Of a DNA stretch of 16,430 nt, positions 1 to 6,518 are shown one piece after another. The translations under genes were made by a program, and so were the position numbers. This DNA is from Clostridia bacterium. GTDB lineage: Bacteria; Bacillota; Clostridia; Oscillospirales; CAG-272. The notes below the pieces were generated by a model. The model was given only the letters and a program-made list of their open reading frames with translations, ran no database searches and was not told where the DNA came from. Positions within the stretch are counted from its first letter, which is position 1. The number at the start of each line of letters is the position of its first letter. The stretch is taken from the NCBI GenBank assembly GCA_017451975.1, contig JAFTNI010000144.1, forward strand, positions 1 to 16,430. The letters are read 5' to 3'.

Positions 1-154
1 GTTGTTCTACGCGAAGCCCCGTGGCTTCGTATATCATAGAGCCTGTGGATTTCGTGGCGCAGAGCTTATGCTTTGCCAGAATTCCGCAATAGGCAATGCA
101 GAACTGCACCATAAGTTCTTTTTTTGAATCGTTTGCCAGCAATGCTATTTCCAT
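1..154 (-). CDS. mgsA: Methylglyoxal synthase, N-terminal part (runs off the window)
   Basis: The 51 visible codons read from ATG at 154-152 and begin MEIALLANDSKKELMVQFCI, which matches the start of methylglyoxal synthase, the enzyme that converts dihydroxyacetone phosphate to methylglyoxal plus phosphate in a glycolytic bypass in the cytoplasm. The later ATGLRV segment also fits the family. Two positions differ from the usual pattern: the normal AHD near residue 8 reads AND, and the phosphate-binding TGTTG reads TKSTG. The start is supported by an AAGGAG Shine-Dalgarno (complement of 162-167) that overlaps the stop codon of the upstream MinD-like gene, so the two are probably co-transcribed and coupled. 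The C-terminal two thirds, including other catalytic aspartates and a histidine, lie outside the window, so function cannot be fully judged. Confidence 0.8.
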   Translation of the reverse strand, partial: MEIALLANDSKKELMVQFCIAYCGILAKHKLCATKSTGSMIYEATGLRVEQ

Positions 155-165
155 GTTGAAGCTCC

Positions 166-948
166 TTATCTAAGTTTTTTTAATTTTTTGATGTTTTGGA
201 AGAGAGGGCAATTTTTGCCCATTGTTCTTTGCGCGATGTTTTCAAACGCGTGCGAAACGTTGCCGCTGAGAATTTCGTTAACAAGCTTGCCTGCGTTGCC
301 CGCGCTTATAATTTCCGTATCGTATGGCACTACGCCGATGAGCTTTACGGAGGTTTCGTCTATGAAAGAAAGAACCTCTTCCTTTGCTTTTTTTATAGAA
401 CGGCCCGAAAGCTTATTTACAATAAGCCTTTGGCGCGGCACGCCCTTTTCCGCAAGGAAAACAGCCGTGCGCTCTGCCGCGCGTATCGCCGTAGTGGTGG
501 GGGCTACTATAATATATGCAATATCTGCAACGCCCGCGGCGAACTCAAGCGGTTCGCCTATACCGCCGGGGGTATCGATGAAAATGTAGTTGTAATTGCC
601 AGATGCGGCGAGGCTTTTTACCGTTTCGGTAAAAGCCGCTTTATTAAGCTTGTTTTCAAAATTATACGGTGCGGCGATGAAATGTATGCCGCTGCTGCGG
701 CTATCTTTTATCACGGCATCTTCGGCGCTTACTCTGCCCAGAACGGCATCGCCTATATCGTAAACCGCATCGTCTGAAAGACCCATGATTATATCAAGGC
801 ATCTGTTGCCGAAATCGCAATCTATAAGTAAAATTTTCTGCCCCAGCGCCGCCATTGCCATAGCGAGGTTGGCGCAAACGGTGGATTTACCCACACCGCC
901 TTTGCAAGAAGTGAAGAGAATGGTGCGGGTTTCCGAGGAATTTGGCAT
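166..948 (-). CDS. minD: MinD/ParA-family ATPase (MinD-like, cell division site placement)
   Basis: This 260-residue P-loop ATPase has the deviant Walker A motif CKGGVGKST (residues 15-23, signature lysine K16 and Walker lysine K21), a Walker A' segment LLIDCDFGNRCLDIIMGL near 40-57 that is typical of MinD, and Walker B FIDTPGGIG near 123-131. The C-terminus (LFQNIKKLKKLR) could form a short amphipathic membrane-targeting helix as in MinD. MinD cycles ATP-dependently on the membrane and recruits MinC to block FtsZ rings away from midcell. Length agrees with MinD (about 260-270). The ATG at 948 follows a GGAGGTG Shine-Dalgarno (complement of 954-960). No minC or minE is next to it: thiI lies upstream and mgsA directly downstream. 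A ParA-like role other than division is possible, but residues 40-75 favour MinD. Confidence 0.8.
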   Translation of the reverse strand: MPNSSETRTILFTSCKGGVGKSTVCANLAMAMAALGQKILLIDCDFGNRCLDIIMGLSDDAVYDIGDAVLGRVSAEDAVIKDSRSSGIHFIAAPYNFENKLNKAAFTETVKSLAASGNYNYIFIDTPGGIGEPLEFAAGVADIAYIIVAPTTTAIRAAERTAVFLAEKGVPRQRLIVNKLSGRSIKKAKEEVLSFIDETSVKLIGVVPYDTEIISAGNAGKLVNEILSGNVSHAFENIAQRTMGKNCPLFQNIKKLKKLR

Positions 949-981
949 GGGTTCACCTCCGAAAAATATTCTGCCATTTTT

Positions 982-1010
982 AGGATATCACATTTGACGA
1001 AAAATGTCAA
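982..1010 (-). promoter_or_regulatory. Sigma-A-type promoter for the minD-like/mgsA unit
   Basis: On the minus strand there is a perfect -35 box TTGACA (complement of 1005-1010), a 17-base spacer and a -10 box TATCCT (complement of 982-987, 4 of 6 consensus bases). It lies about 35 bases upstream of the minD-like start and gives that gene its own transcription start even though thiI on the same strand ends only 50 bases upstream. Confidence 0.75.
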
Positions 1011-1060
1011 TAATTTATGAAATTTTATATTATAAATACACAACTGAAATTATATGGATT

Positions 1061-2242
1061 TTATTCAATTCCCGTTACAACCACGGTATCCAGCGTTTCA
1101 AACGCTTCTTCCACGAGCGCATCTACGTCGAGAAGCGCTTCCTGCGCCTCTACCTTAGCAAGCTCGGGGCGTGTTCTGGGGTGGCGGGGCGTGAACACCG
1201 TGCAGCAATCCTCATAGGGAAGAATAGAGGTTTCGAACGTGTCTATTTCGCGCGCGATTTTGATGATATCCTCTTTATCGTTGCCTATAAGCGGGCGGAA
1301 AACGGGCATATCCGCTATAATATCCGTAACCACAAGCGCCTGCATTGTCTGGCTTGCAACCTGACCTATGCTTTCGCCCGTTATAACGGCGTCGCACCAA
1401 TATTTGCGCGCAACCTTCATTGCAAGGCGCATCATAAAGCGGCGGAGCACGAGCGTGAAGTAATCTTCATCAATGGTATCGCGCAGAACCTCCTGAATAT
1501 GTGTAAGAGAAATGATGTGAACGTTCATTTCGCCCGCGTAGGAGGCAACCTTGTTTGCAAGGTCAAGAACCTTTTCCTTTGCGCGCTCGCTCGTATAGGG
1601 GAAGCTTTCAAAGTGGAGGCTTTCTATTTTTACGCCACGCTTAGCCATAAGGTAGCCTGCAACGGGGCTGTCTATACCGCCGGAAAGAAGCAAAAGGCCC
1701 TTGCCGTTGGAGCCCTGGGGCATACCGCCGATGGCGCGCACCTGGCCTGCGCATATATAAGCCGCGTAATCGCGTATTTCAACGCGCACGGTTACCTCGG
1801 GGTTGTGAACGTCTACCTTCATTTTGCCGCGGCAGGCTTCGAGTATAGCGCCGCCTGCGAGCTTGCAGATTTCGGGCGATTCAAGCGGAAACTTTTTATC
1901 GGAGCGCTTTGCTTCAACCTTGAAGGTTTTTGCGCCCTCTATATAGGGCATGAAATCTGTTTTTACAGCTTCGATTATAGCATCCATATCCTTGGGGGCT
2001 TCCAGCGCCATCTGTACGGCGGAAACGCCGAAGGTGTTTTTTGCCGCGCCGAAAGCGGCGTCCATATCGCATTCTTCCTCAAGCGGCTCTATGTAAACCG
2101 TGCTCTGCGCGGAATAGATTTTGAACTTGCCGAATGCGCGAAGGCGTTTTTTGAGCTCTACCTTAAGAAGCTTTTCAAAGTATGCGCGGTTCGCGCCCTT
2201 GAGCGCGATTTCACCGAATTTGCAAAGAATTATTTTTTTCAT
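1061..2242 (-). CDS. thiI: tRNA 4-thiouridine synthase ThiI (no rhodanese domain)
   Basis: ThiI adenylates U8 of tRNA and inserts sulfur to make 4-thiouridine; it can also supply sulfur for the thiazole of thiamine. The 393-residue protein has an N-terminal ferredoxin-like part, a THUMP RNA-binding domain at about 60-165, and a PP-loop ATP-binding domain starting with LLLLSGGIDSPVAGYL (183-198). The segment PYEDCCTVFTPRHP (342-355) holds C346/C347, corresponding to the persulfide-accepting cysteine region of the ThiI core. The C-terminal rhodanese domain of the E. coli enzyme is absent, as in Bacillus subtilis ThiI, so a dedicated cysteine desulfurase must hand over sulfur; the IscS-type gene at 8343 is a candidate. 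The ATG at 2242 has an AAGGAC Shine-Dalgarno (complement of 2252-2257). No clear terminator is seen after the stop. Confidence 0.95.
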   Translation of the reverse strand: MKKIILCKFGEIALKGANRAYFEKLLKVELKKRLRAFGKFKIYSAQSTVYIEPLEEECDMDAAFGAAKNTFGVSAVQMALEAPKDMDAIIEAVKTDFMPYIEGAKTFKVEAKRSDKKFPLESPEICKLAGGAILEACRGKMKVDVHNPEVTVRVEIRDYAAYICAGQVRAIGGMPQGSNGKGLLLLSGGIDSPVAGYLMAKRGVKIESLHFESFPYTSERAKEKVLDLANKVASYAGEMNVHIISLTHIQEVLRDTIDEDYFTLVLRRFMMRLAMKVARKYWCDAVITGESIGQVASQTMQALVVTDIIADMPVFRPLIGNDKEDIIKIAREIDTFETSILPYEDCCTVFTPRHPRTRPELAKVEAQEALLDVDALVEEAFETLDTVVVTGIE

Positions 2243-2293
2243 AAAAATTTTGTCCTTTCAAGGGCGATTTTTTCTATTTCGACAAAAAACTAT

Positions 2294-2322
2294 TTGCTTT
2301 ATTTGACATTTCTATGTATAAT
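2294..2322 (+). promoter_or_regulatory. Promoter for the zapA-rarA operon
   Basis: A consensus -10 box TATAAT (2317-2322) lies 17 bases after TTGCTT (2294-2299). A perfect TTGACA (2303-2308) is also present and would pair with TATTAC (2325-2330) at a 16-base spacing, so two overlapping starts are possible. The predicted start near 2329 falls inside the TATTAC dyad cluster at 2325-2347. This is the only good promoter I see before zapA and would drive a transcript reaching rarA. Confidence 0.6.
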
Positions 2323-2324
2323 AG

Positions 2325-2347
2325 TATTACTGTAGTAATATTATTAC
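2325..2347. promoter_or_regulatory. Operator-like cluster of overlapping TATTAC/GTAATA dyads
   Basis: Two perfect inverted repeats share a half-site. The first is TATTACT-GT-AGTAATA (2325-2340, 7-bp arms) and the second is GTAATA-T-TATTAC (2335-2347, 6-bp arms). The cluster begins just downstream of the -10 box at 2317-2322 and covers the predicted transcription start, the usual place for a repressor operator. It lies in the divergent gap between thiI and zapA, so it could act on either side. The regulator is unknown; the site resembles dyads bound by small winged-helix repressors, but no match to a named motif is claimed. Confidence 0.45.
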
Positions 2348-2403
2348 GGTTTAATTCAAAAAATCGCCGCAAAATGTATTATCATTATTAATTATATCGT
2401 GTA

Positions 2404-2418
2404 TGAATTTCAAATTCA
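2404..2418. repeat. Perfect 7-1-7 inverted repeat upstream of zapA
   Basis: TGAATTT-C-AAATTCA is a perfect 15-base dyad in the leader about 45 bases before the zapA start and 25 bases before its Shine-Dalgarno. It lacks a GC-rich stem or a T tract, so it is not a terminator. It could be a second protein-binding site or chance in AT-rich DNA. Confidence 0.35.
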
Positions 2419-2461
2419 ATGCTTTTTGCGAAAAATTATCAGAAGGAGTGTACAATATTTT

Positions 2462-2713
2462 ATGGAAAAAGTAAAGAAAAAAATAAGCCTTGATATTGCG
2501 GGCAGCAGAATTGCCATCGTTACAGACGAAGATGAAAACTATGTGAAAAAGCTTGCTTCCTTCCTTTCTCAGAAGGTTAATACGCTTTCGCTTTCCGGAA
2601 GCGGTATAACGAAAACAGACGCGGCGCTTCTTTATGCGCTTGAACTTCTCGACGAAAACTTCAAAATGAAAATGAAGCTTTCGGAAATGCAGAACGGACA
2701 TTATGGAAACTAA
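2462..2713 (+). CDS. zapA: Cell division protein ZapA (FtsZ-associated)
   Basis: ZapA binds FtsZ in the cytoplasm and promotes bundling and stability of the Z-ring. The 83-residue protein starts MEKVKKKISLDIAGSRIAIV and continues with DEDENYVKKLASFLSQKV and then TKTDAALLYALELLDENFKM: the short N-terminal beta domain followed by the long dimerising helix typical of the family, close to the usual 80-100 residues. The ATG at 2462 is preferred over an in-frame ATG at 2399 because the added 21 residues do not look like ZapA and the AAGGAG (2443-2448) lies just upstream of 2462, though at a rather long 13-base spacing. The 3' end overlaps the start of the U32 gene by 11 bases. zapA followed by a U32 gene is a recurring order in Bacillota. 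Confidence 0.85.
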   Translation: MEKVKKKISLDIAGSRIAIVTDEDENYVKKLASFLSQKVNTLSLSGSGITKTDAALLYALELLDENFKMKMKLSEMQNGHYGN

Positions 2714-4757
2714 AATAAAGCTTCCCGAGCTTTTGGCGCCGGCGGGCTCCATGCGCGCGCTGGAGGCAGCTGTGTGTGCGGGGGCAGATGCGGTTTATTT
2801 CGGCGCAAAAAACTTCAATGCGCGCGCAAGCGCCGAAAACTTTTCTGAAGAGGAAATAACGGAAGCGATAAAGCGCCTGAAGCTGCTGGGCGTTAAATCG
2901 AATATCACTATGAATACGCAGCTTTACGAGGGCGAGCTGTGGGCGGCTCTGCGCGATGCCGAAACGGTGCTGAACGCCGGGGCAGATGCTATTATAACGG
3001 CAGACCTTGGGCTTGCCGCGCTTATAAAAAAATACTTTCCCGAAGCGGAGCTTCACGCAAGCACGCAGTGCTGCGGCGAAAACACTGAAAACGCAAAAAT
3101 ACTTGCGCGCCTCGGCTTTTCACGCATGGTGGCTGCGCGTGAAATCACGCTCGCGAGCCTTCGCCTGCTTTGCGAAAGCTCGCCTATAGAAACGGAAATT
3201 TTCGTGCACGGCGCGCTTTGCGTAAGCCACTCGGGCGCGTGCCTTATGAGCTCTGTTATAGGCGGGCGAAGCGGCAACCGAGGCGAATGCGCCCAGCCCT
3301 GCCGCTTGCCATATAAATGTAAAAATTGTGAATATCCGCTTTCCTTGCGCGACCTTTCGCTCGCGGGGCATATAACCGACATTTTGCCGCTGGGCGTCGC
3401 ATCACTTAAAATAGAGGGCAGGCTGAAAAGCCCTGAATACGTGGCGGGCGTTATTTCCGTTTACCGCAAGCTTCTCGATGAGGGCAGAAATGCGGAAAAA
3501 GAGGAAATGGAATATTTAGCATCGCTCTTTTCACGCTCGGGCTTCACGGCGGGATATTTTGAAAAGAATATATCGCGCGCCATGCTGGGCGTGCGAACGC
3601 AGGCGGATAAAAACGAAACCAAAAGCGCCCAGGCGCTGAAGCTCAAGCCGCGCAAGCTGAAGCTGGATATTTCCGCAAAGCTTGCGGCGGGCGAGCCCCT
3701 TGTTTTGCGCGGAAAAGCGTATAGGGGCGGTGAGGCTTTTGAAGCCGAGGTCGCGGGCGAAGCCGTGCAGGCGGCGGAAAACGCGCCGCTTACCTCTGCC
3801 CGTGTTTGCGAAAGCCTTTCCAAGCTCGGCGCAAGCATTTTCGAAGCAGGCGAAATAGAAGCCGACGTGCGGGGAAGCGTTATCATTCCCATTTCCGCGC
3901 TCAATGCCGCGCGCCGCGCGCTTTGCGAAAAGCTTACGGCGGCACTTGAAGCAGAAAAAGCGGAAATTCATCCAATATATAGTAAAGATACCTTCAAAAA
4001 GGCGGTAAGCAAGAAAAAAAGTGCGTATTTTGTGTATGCGTCATCCGTTACGGAAAAGGCACTTGAATATTTCGACGAAATCTTTCTGCCGCTTGACGAA
4101 TACCTTGCCTGCGGGCTTGCGGGGCGCGAAAACGTGCATATAGCTTTCCCGCCCGTGGCGTTTGACGAAGAGCTTGGCACTGTGCGCGAAAAAGCGAAGA
4201 AATGCGCAGAAATGGGCGCGAAGAAAGCGCTTGTGTGCAACCTTTGGCAAGCGGAAATGGCGAAGGAATACGGTTTTTCGCTCTGCGGCGACCTGCGCCT
4301 TAATATATGGAACGAATATTCCGCCGCGGTTTACGAAAAGCTCGGCTTTGAATCGGTTATATTTTCGCCCGAGGTGCCTGCAAAGAAGGCGGCGCACATC
4401 GGCGCCGGCATTGCGCGCGGAGCAGTGGTTTACGGCAAAATACCCGTTATGACGCTTGAAAAATGCATTATACGCGATATGAACGGCAGCACGCTTGCGC
4501 GCGAAAAATGCAAGATTTGCGATATGAAAAAGTTCAGCTACCTTCGCGACAGAACAGATACCGTTTTCCCCATAGCGCGCGAGGCAGGGCACAGAAACGT
4601 AATTTTCAACAGCGTGCCGATATATATGCTGGATAGGGATATGCAGGGGCTTTTTTCGCACTTTGTTTTTACAGATGAAAAGAAAAACGAGGTAGACGGC
4701 GTTATAGAAGCGGCGAAGAAAAAAAGCGCGCCTGCCGGTAAGTTCAAAAGAATATAA
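2703..4757 (+). CDS. Peptidase U32 family protein, RlhA-like (probable Fe-S RNA hydroxylation factor)
   Basis: The 684-residue protein has the U32 core: LLAPAGSMRALEAAVCAGAD (10-29), VYFGAKNFNARA (31-42), the signature GGRSGNRGECAQPCRLPY (187-204) and LKIEGRLKSPEYVAGVISVY (235-254). Cysteines C173, C180, C196 and C200 lie in the region where U32 proteins such as UbiU bind a 4Fe-4S cluster. The region after about 300 resembles the DUF3656 extension found in RlhA, which hydroxylates a cytidine of 23S rRNA; the related TrhP acts on tRNA U34. Near the C-terminus a further Cys set (one in TLEKCII, then REKCKIC) recalls a metal-binding tail found in many family members. Despite its name the family is now linked mainly to RNA or quinone hydroxylation. 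It overlaps zapA by 11 bases, so translation is probably coupled; maf follows 9 bases after the stop. The exact substrate cannot be told from sequence alone. Confidence 0.85.
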   Translation: METKIKLPELLAPAGSMRALEAAVCAGADAVYFGAKNFNARASAENFSEEEITEAIKRLKLLGVKSNITMNTQLYEGELWAALRDAETVLNAGADAIITADLGLAALIKKYFPEAELHASTQCCGENTENAKILARLGFSRMVAAREITLASLRLLCESSPIETEIFVHGALCVSHSGACLMSSVIGGRSGNRGECAQPCRLPYKCKNCEYPLSLRDLSLAGHITDILPLGVASLKIEGRLKSPEYVAGVISVYRKLLDEGRNAEKEEMEYLASLFSRSGFTAGYFEKNISRAMLGVRTQADKNETKSAQALKLKPRKLKLDISAKLAAGEPLVLRGKAYRGGEAFEAEVAGEAVQAAENAPLTSARVCESLSKLGASIFEAGEIEADVRGSVIIPISALNAARRALCEKLTAALEAEKAEIHPIYSKDTFKKAVSKKKSAYFVYASSVTEKALEYFDEIFLPLDEYLACGLAGRENVHIAFPPVAFDEELGTVREKAKKCAEMGAKKALVCNLWQAEMAKEYGFSLCGDLRLNIWNEYSAAVYEKLGFESVIFSPEVPAKKAAHIGAGIARGAVVYGKIPVMTLEKCIIRDMNGSTLAREKCKICDMKKFSYLRDRTDTVFPIAREAGHRNVIFNSVPIYMLDRDMQGLFSHFVFTDEKKNEVDGVIEAAKKKSAPAGKFKRI

Positions 4758-4766
4758 GAGGTTTTT

Positions 4767-5375
4767 ATGGTAGACAGAATAATTCTTGCTTCTGCGTCGC
4801 CGCGCAGAAAAGAGATTTTGGAAATGCTTAAGCTTCGCTTTGAGGTAATACCCTCTGAGGCGGAGGAAAACATAGATATGGAAACCGCGCCCGGAAAATA
4901 CGTAACCGAGCTTGCTTTGATGAAGGCAAAGGAAGTGAAGGATAGACTTGAGGCGCGGGGCGAGGACCTTTCGCACACGGTTATTATAGGCTGCGACACG
5001 GTGGTTTGCTACGACGGTATGATAATAGGCAAGCCGCCCGACGATGTTCACGCCGCGCTTACGCTAGGTGTGCTTTCCGATTCATGGCACAGCGTTTATT
5101 CGGGCCTTGCGCTTTGGCACGGCGACGTGTGCGAAGCGGGGGCTGAGCGCACCGACGTAAAATTCCGCGAGATAAGCGAACGTGAGATATGGAAATACGT
5201 TGAAAGCGGCGAGCCGCGCGGAAAGGCGGGCTCGTATGCAATACAGCTCGCAGGTGCTTCGTTTGCAGAGCGAATAGAAGGGGATTTCTACAATATAGTG
5301 GGCTTACCCGTTTCGCTGTTCGTGCGTATGTTAAAGAAGCTTGGCATAGATATATGTGATATTGCGGAGTATTGA
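4767..5375 (+). CDS. maf: Maf family nucleoside triphosphate pyrophosphatase
   Basis: Maf proteins hydrolyse dTTP, UTP and some modified nucleotides to monophosphates and were linked to septum formation in Bacillus. The 202-residue protein starts with the family motif LASASPRRKEIL (7-18), has VIIGCDTVVCYDGMIIGKP (72-90) with the catalytic aspartate, and ends with GKAGSYAIQ and IEGDFYNIVGLPVSLF, all diagnostic. Length is typical. The start is fixed by AAGAGG (4756-4761), which overlaps the stop of the U32 gene. The next gene, nth, begins one base after the stop. A sanitising role fits the neighbouring repair genes, and the septum link fits zapA upstream. Confidence 0.93.
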   Translation: MVDRIILASASPRRKEILEMLKLRFEVIPSEAEENIDMETAPGKYVTELALMKAKEVKDRLEARGEDLSHTVIIGCDTVVCYDGMIIGKPPDDVHAALTLGVLSDSWHSVYSGLALWHGDVCEAGAERTDVKFREISEREIWKYVESGEPRGKAGSYAIQLAGASFAERIEGDFYNIVGLPVSLFVRMLKKLGIDICDIAEY

Positions 5376-5376
5376 T

Positions 5377-6015
5377 ATGACAGAGAAAAAGAAAAAAGAA
5401 CGCGCACGCATAGCGGCAGACGGCCTGAAGGCACTTTACCCCGATGCAACCTGCGCGCTTGAATACGGCGGCGACCCTTGGCGCCTGCTCGTTATGGGGC
5501 GCCTTTCGGCACAGTGCACAGACGCGCGCGTAAACGTTGTATGCCGCGATTTATTCAGGGAATACCCCGATGTTTACGCTATGGCGGCGGCGGAATACGG
5601 AAGCGTGGAAAAGCTTGTTTTTTCCTGCGGTGTTTACAAGGTGAAGGCGGCGAATATCGTCGATTTTTCCAAAATCATAGTGGAAAAATTCGGCGGTAAG
5701 GTGCCCGATAATATGGAAGACCTTCTCACGCTCCCTGGCGTGGGGCGCAAGATAGCCAACCTTATTCTGGGCGATATTTTCCGTAAGCCCGCCATAGTTG
5801 CCGATACGCACTGCATACGCATTTCCAACCGCTGGGGTCTTTGCGAAAGCACAGACCCGAAAAAGGTGGAATTTACGCTTGCGAAGCTTTTGCCGGGCGA
5901 GGAGCAATCGGATTTTTGCCACCGCATAGTGCTTTTCGGGCGCGATATTTGCCCCGCGCGCTCGCCGAAGTGCAGCGAATGCCCATTTAATAATTTCGGG
6001 TGCAAGCTGAAATGA
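5377..6015 (+). CDS. nth: Endonuclease III (DNA glycosylase/AP lyase)
   Basis: Nth removes oxidised pyrimidines and cuts the resulting abasic site in base excision repair. The 212-residue protein has LLVMGRLSAQCTDARVN (substrate pocket), the helix-hairpin-helix LPGVGRKIANLILGDIF with the catalytic lysine, and VADTHCIRISNRWGL with the catalytic aspartate. Four C-terminal cysteines for a 4Fe-4S cluster are present, but the spacing is C-x6-C-x2-C-x6-C, one residue longer in the last gap than the C-x5-C of E. coli Nth. I chose ATG 5377 because GGAG (5366-5369) is 7 bases upstream; an in-frame ATG at 5356 would overlap maf and lacks a good site. The stop overlaps the ATG of the next gene (ATGA at 6012-6015). 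Confidence 0.95.
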   Translation: MTEKKKKERARIAADGLKALYPDATCALEYGGDPWRLLVMGRLSAQCTDARVNVVCRDLFREYPDVYAMAAAEYGSVEKLVFSCGVYKVKAANIVDFSKIIVEKFGGKVPDNMEDLLTLPGVGRKIANLILGDIFRKPAIVADTHCIRISNRWGLCESTDPKKVEFTLAKLLPGEEQSDFCHRIVLFGRDICPARSPKCSECPFNNFGCKLK

Positions 6016-6518
6016 ATTCACGCGTACTGTTTCTCGATTACGACGGCGTGGTGAATATATCCATGTGGAACGAAAGGGGCACGAAGCGCTCGTTCGGCTA
6101 CCCTGAGGACGGCAAGGTAAACCATTTTCAGGCGGTGCAATGGGTTTCGGAATTTTGCGAGCGCTGCCACTACGATATAGTGGTTACAAGCACGTGGAGA
6201 AAATACGGAAATTATAAGGAATGTCTTATTTCGGGCGGCTTGCGCAAGGGAATTGAAATTCTCGGCAAAACGGAAGATCTTTCTGCCGTGGGCGGCAAGC
6301 GCGGCGACGAAATAAAGCTTTACCTCGATACGCACCCCGAAATAAAATATTACATAATAGCAGACGATATCGATGAGGTGCTGCCCGAGCAGAGGGAGCA
6401 CTTCGTTCAAACGCAGATAGAATACGGTTTCTGCGAAAAGGAAATGAACCTTTGCATTGACATTTACATGAAAGATAAGGGCCGCGGCGGAAGCTTCCCC
6501 GGAAAGGAAAAATTATGA
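6012..6518 (+). CDS. HAD-superfamily phosphatase-like protein (RNA-repair-type HAD domain)
   Basis: This 168-residue protein starts MNSRVLFLDYDGVVN with HAD motif I (D9, D11), has VVTSTWRK as motif II (S/T 59-60), K96 in GGKRGDEI as the likely motif III lysine, and IIADDID with motif IV acids D118/D119. The order and the STWR and ADD segments resemble the HAD domain found in 'Swiss Army Knife' RNA repair proteins, so a phosphatase acting on nucleic acid ends is a reasonable guess, though no substrate can be read from the sequence. ATG 6012 is chosen because it forms an ATGA overlap with the nth stop; a GTG at 6000 is the alternative. The 3' end overlaps rarA by a second ATGA. This double coupling places it firmly in the repair operon. 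Confidence 0.75.
   Translation: MNSRVLFLDYDGVVNISMWNERGTKRSFGYPEDGKVNHFQAVQWVSEFCERCHYDIVVTSTWRKYGNYKECLISGGLRKGIEILGKTEDLSAVGGKRGDEIKLYLDTHPEIKYYIIADDIDEVLPEQREHFVQTQIEYGFCEKEMNLCIDIYMKDKGRGGSFPGKEKL

Noticed and set aside
1004..2335. 443-codon frame on the plus strand across thiI
   Set aside because: It lies antisense to a clear ThiI, has no matching start signal and its product resembles no family.
2399..2461. Upstream in-frame extension of zapA
   Set aside because: The extra 21 residues are not ZapA-like and include the AAGGAG site as coding sequence; ATG 2462 is better.
4041..5051. 336-codon frame on the minus strand across the U32/maf junction
   Set aside because: It spans two real genes on the other strand, is rich in Arg, His and Phe typical of shadow frames, and lacks a ribosome binding site.
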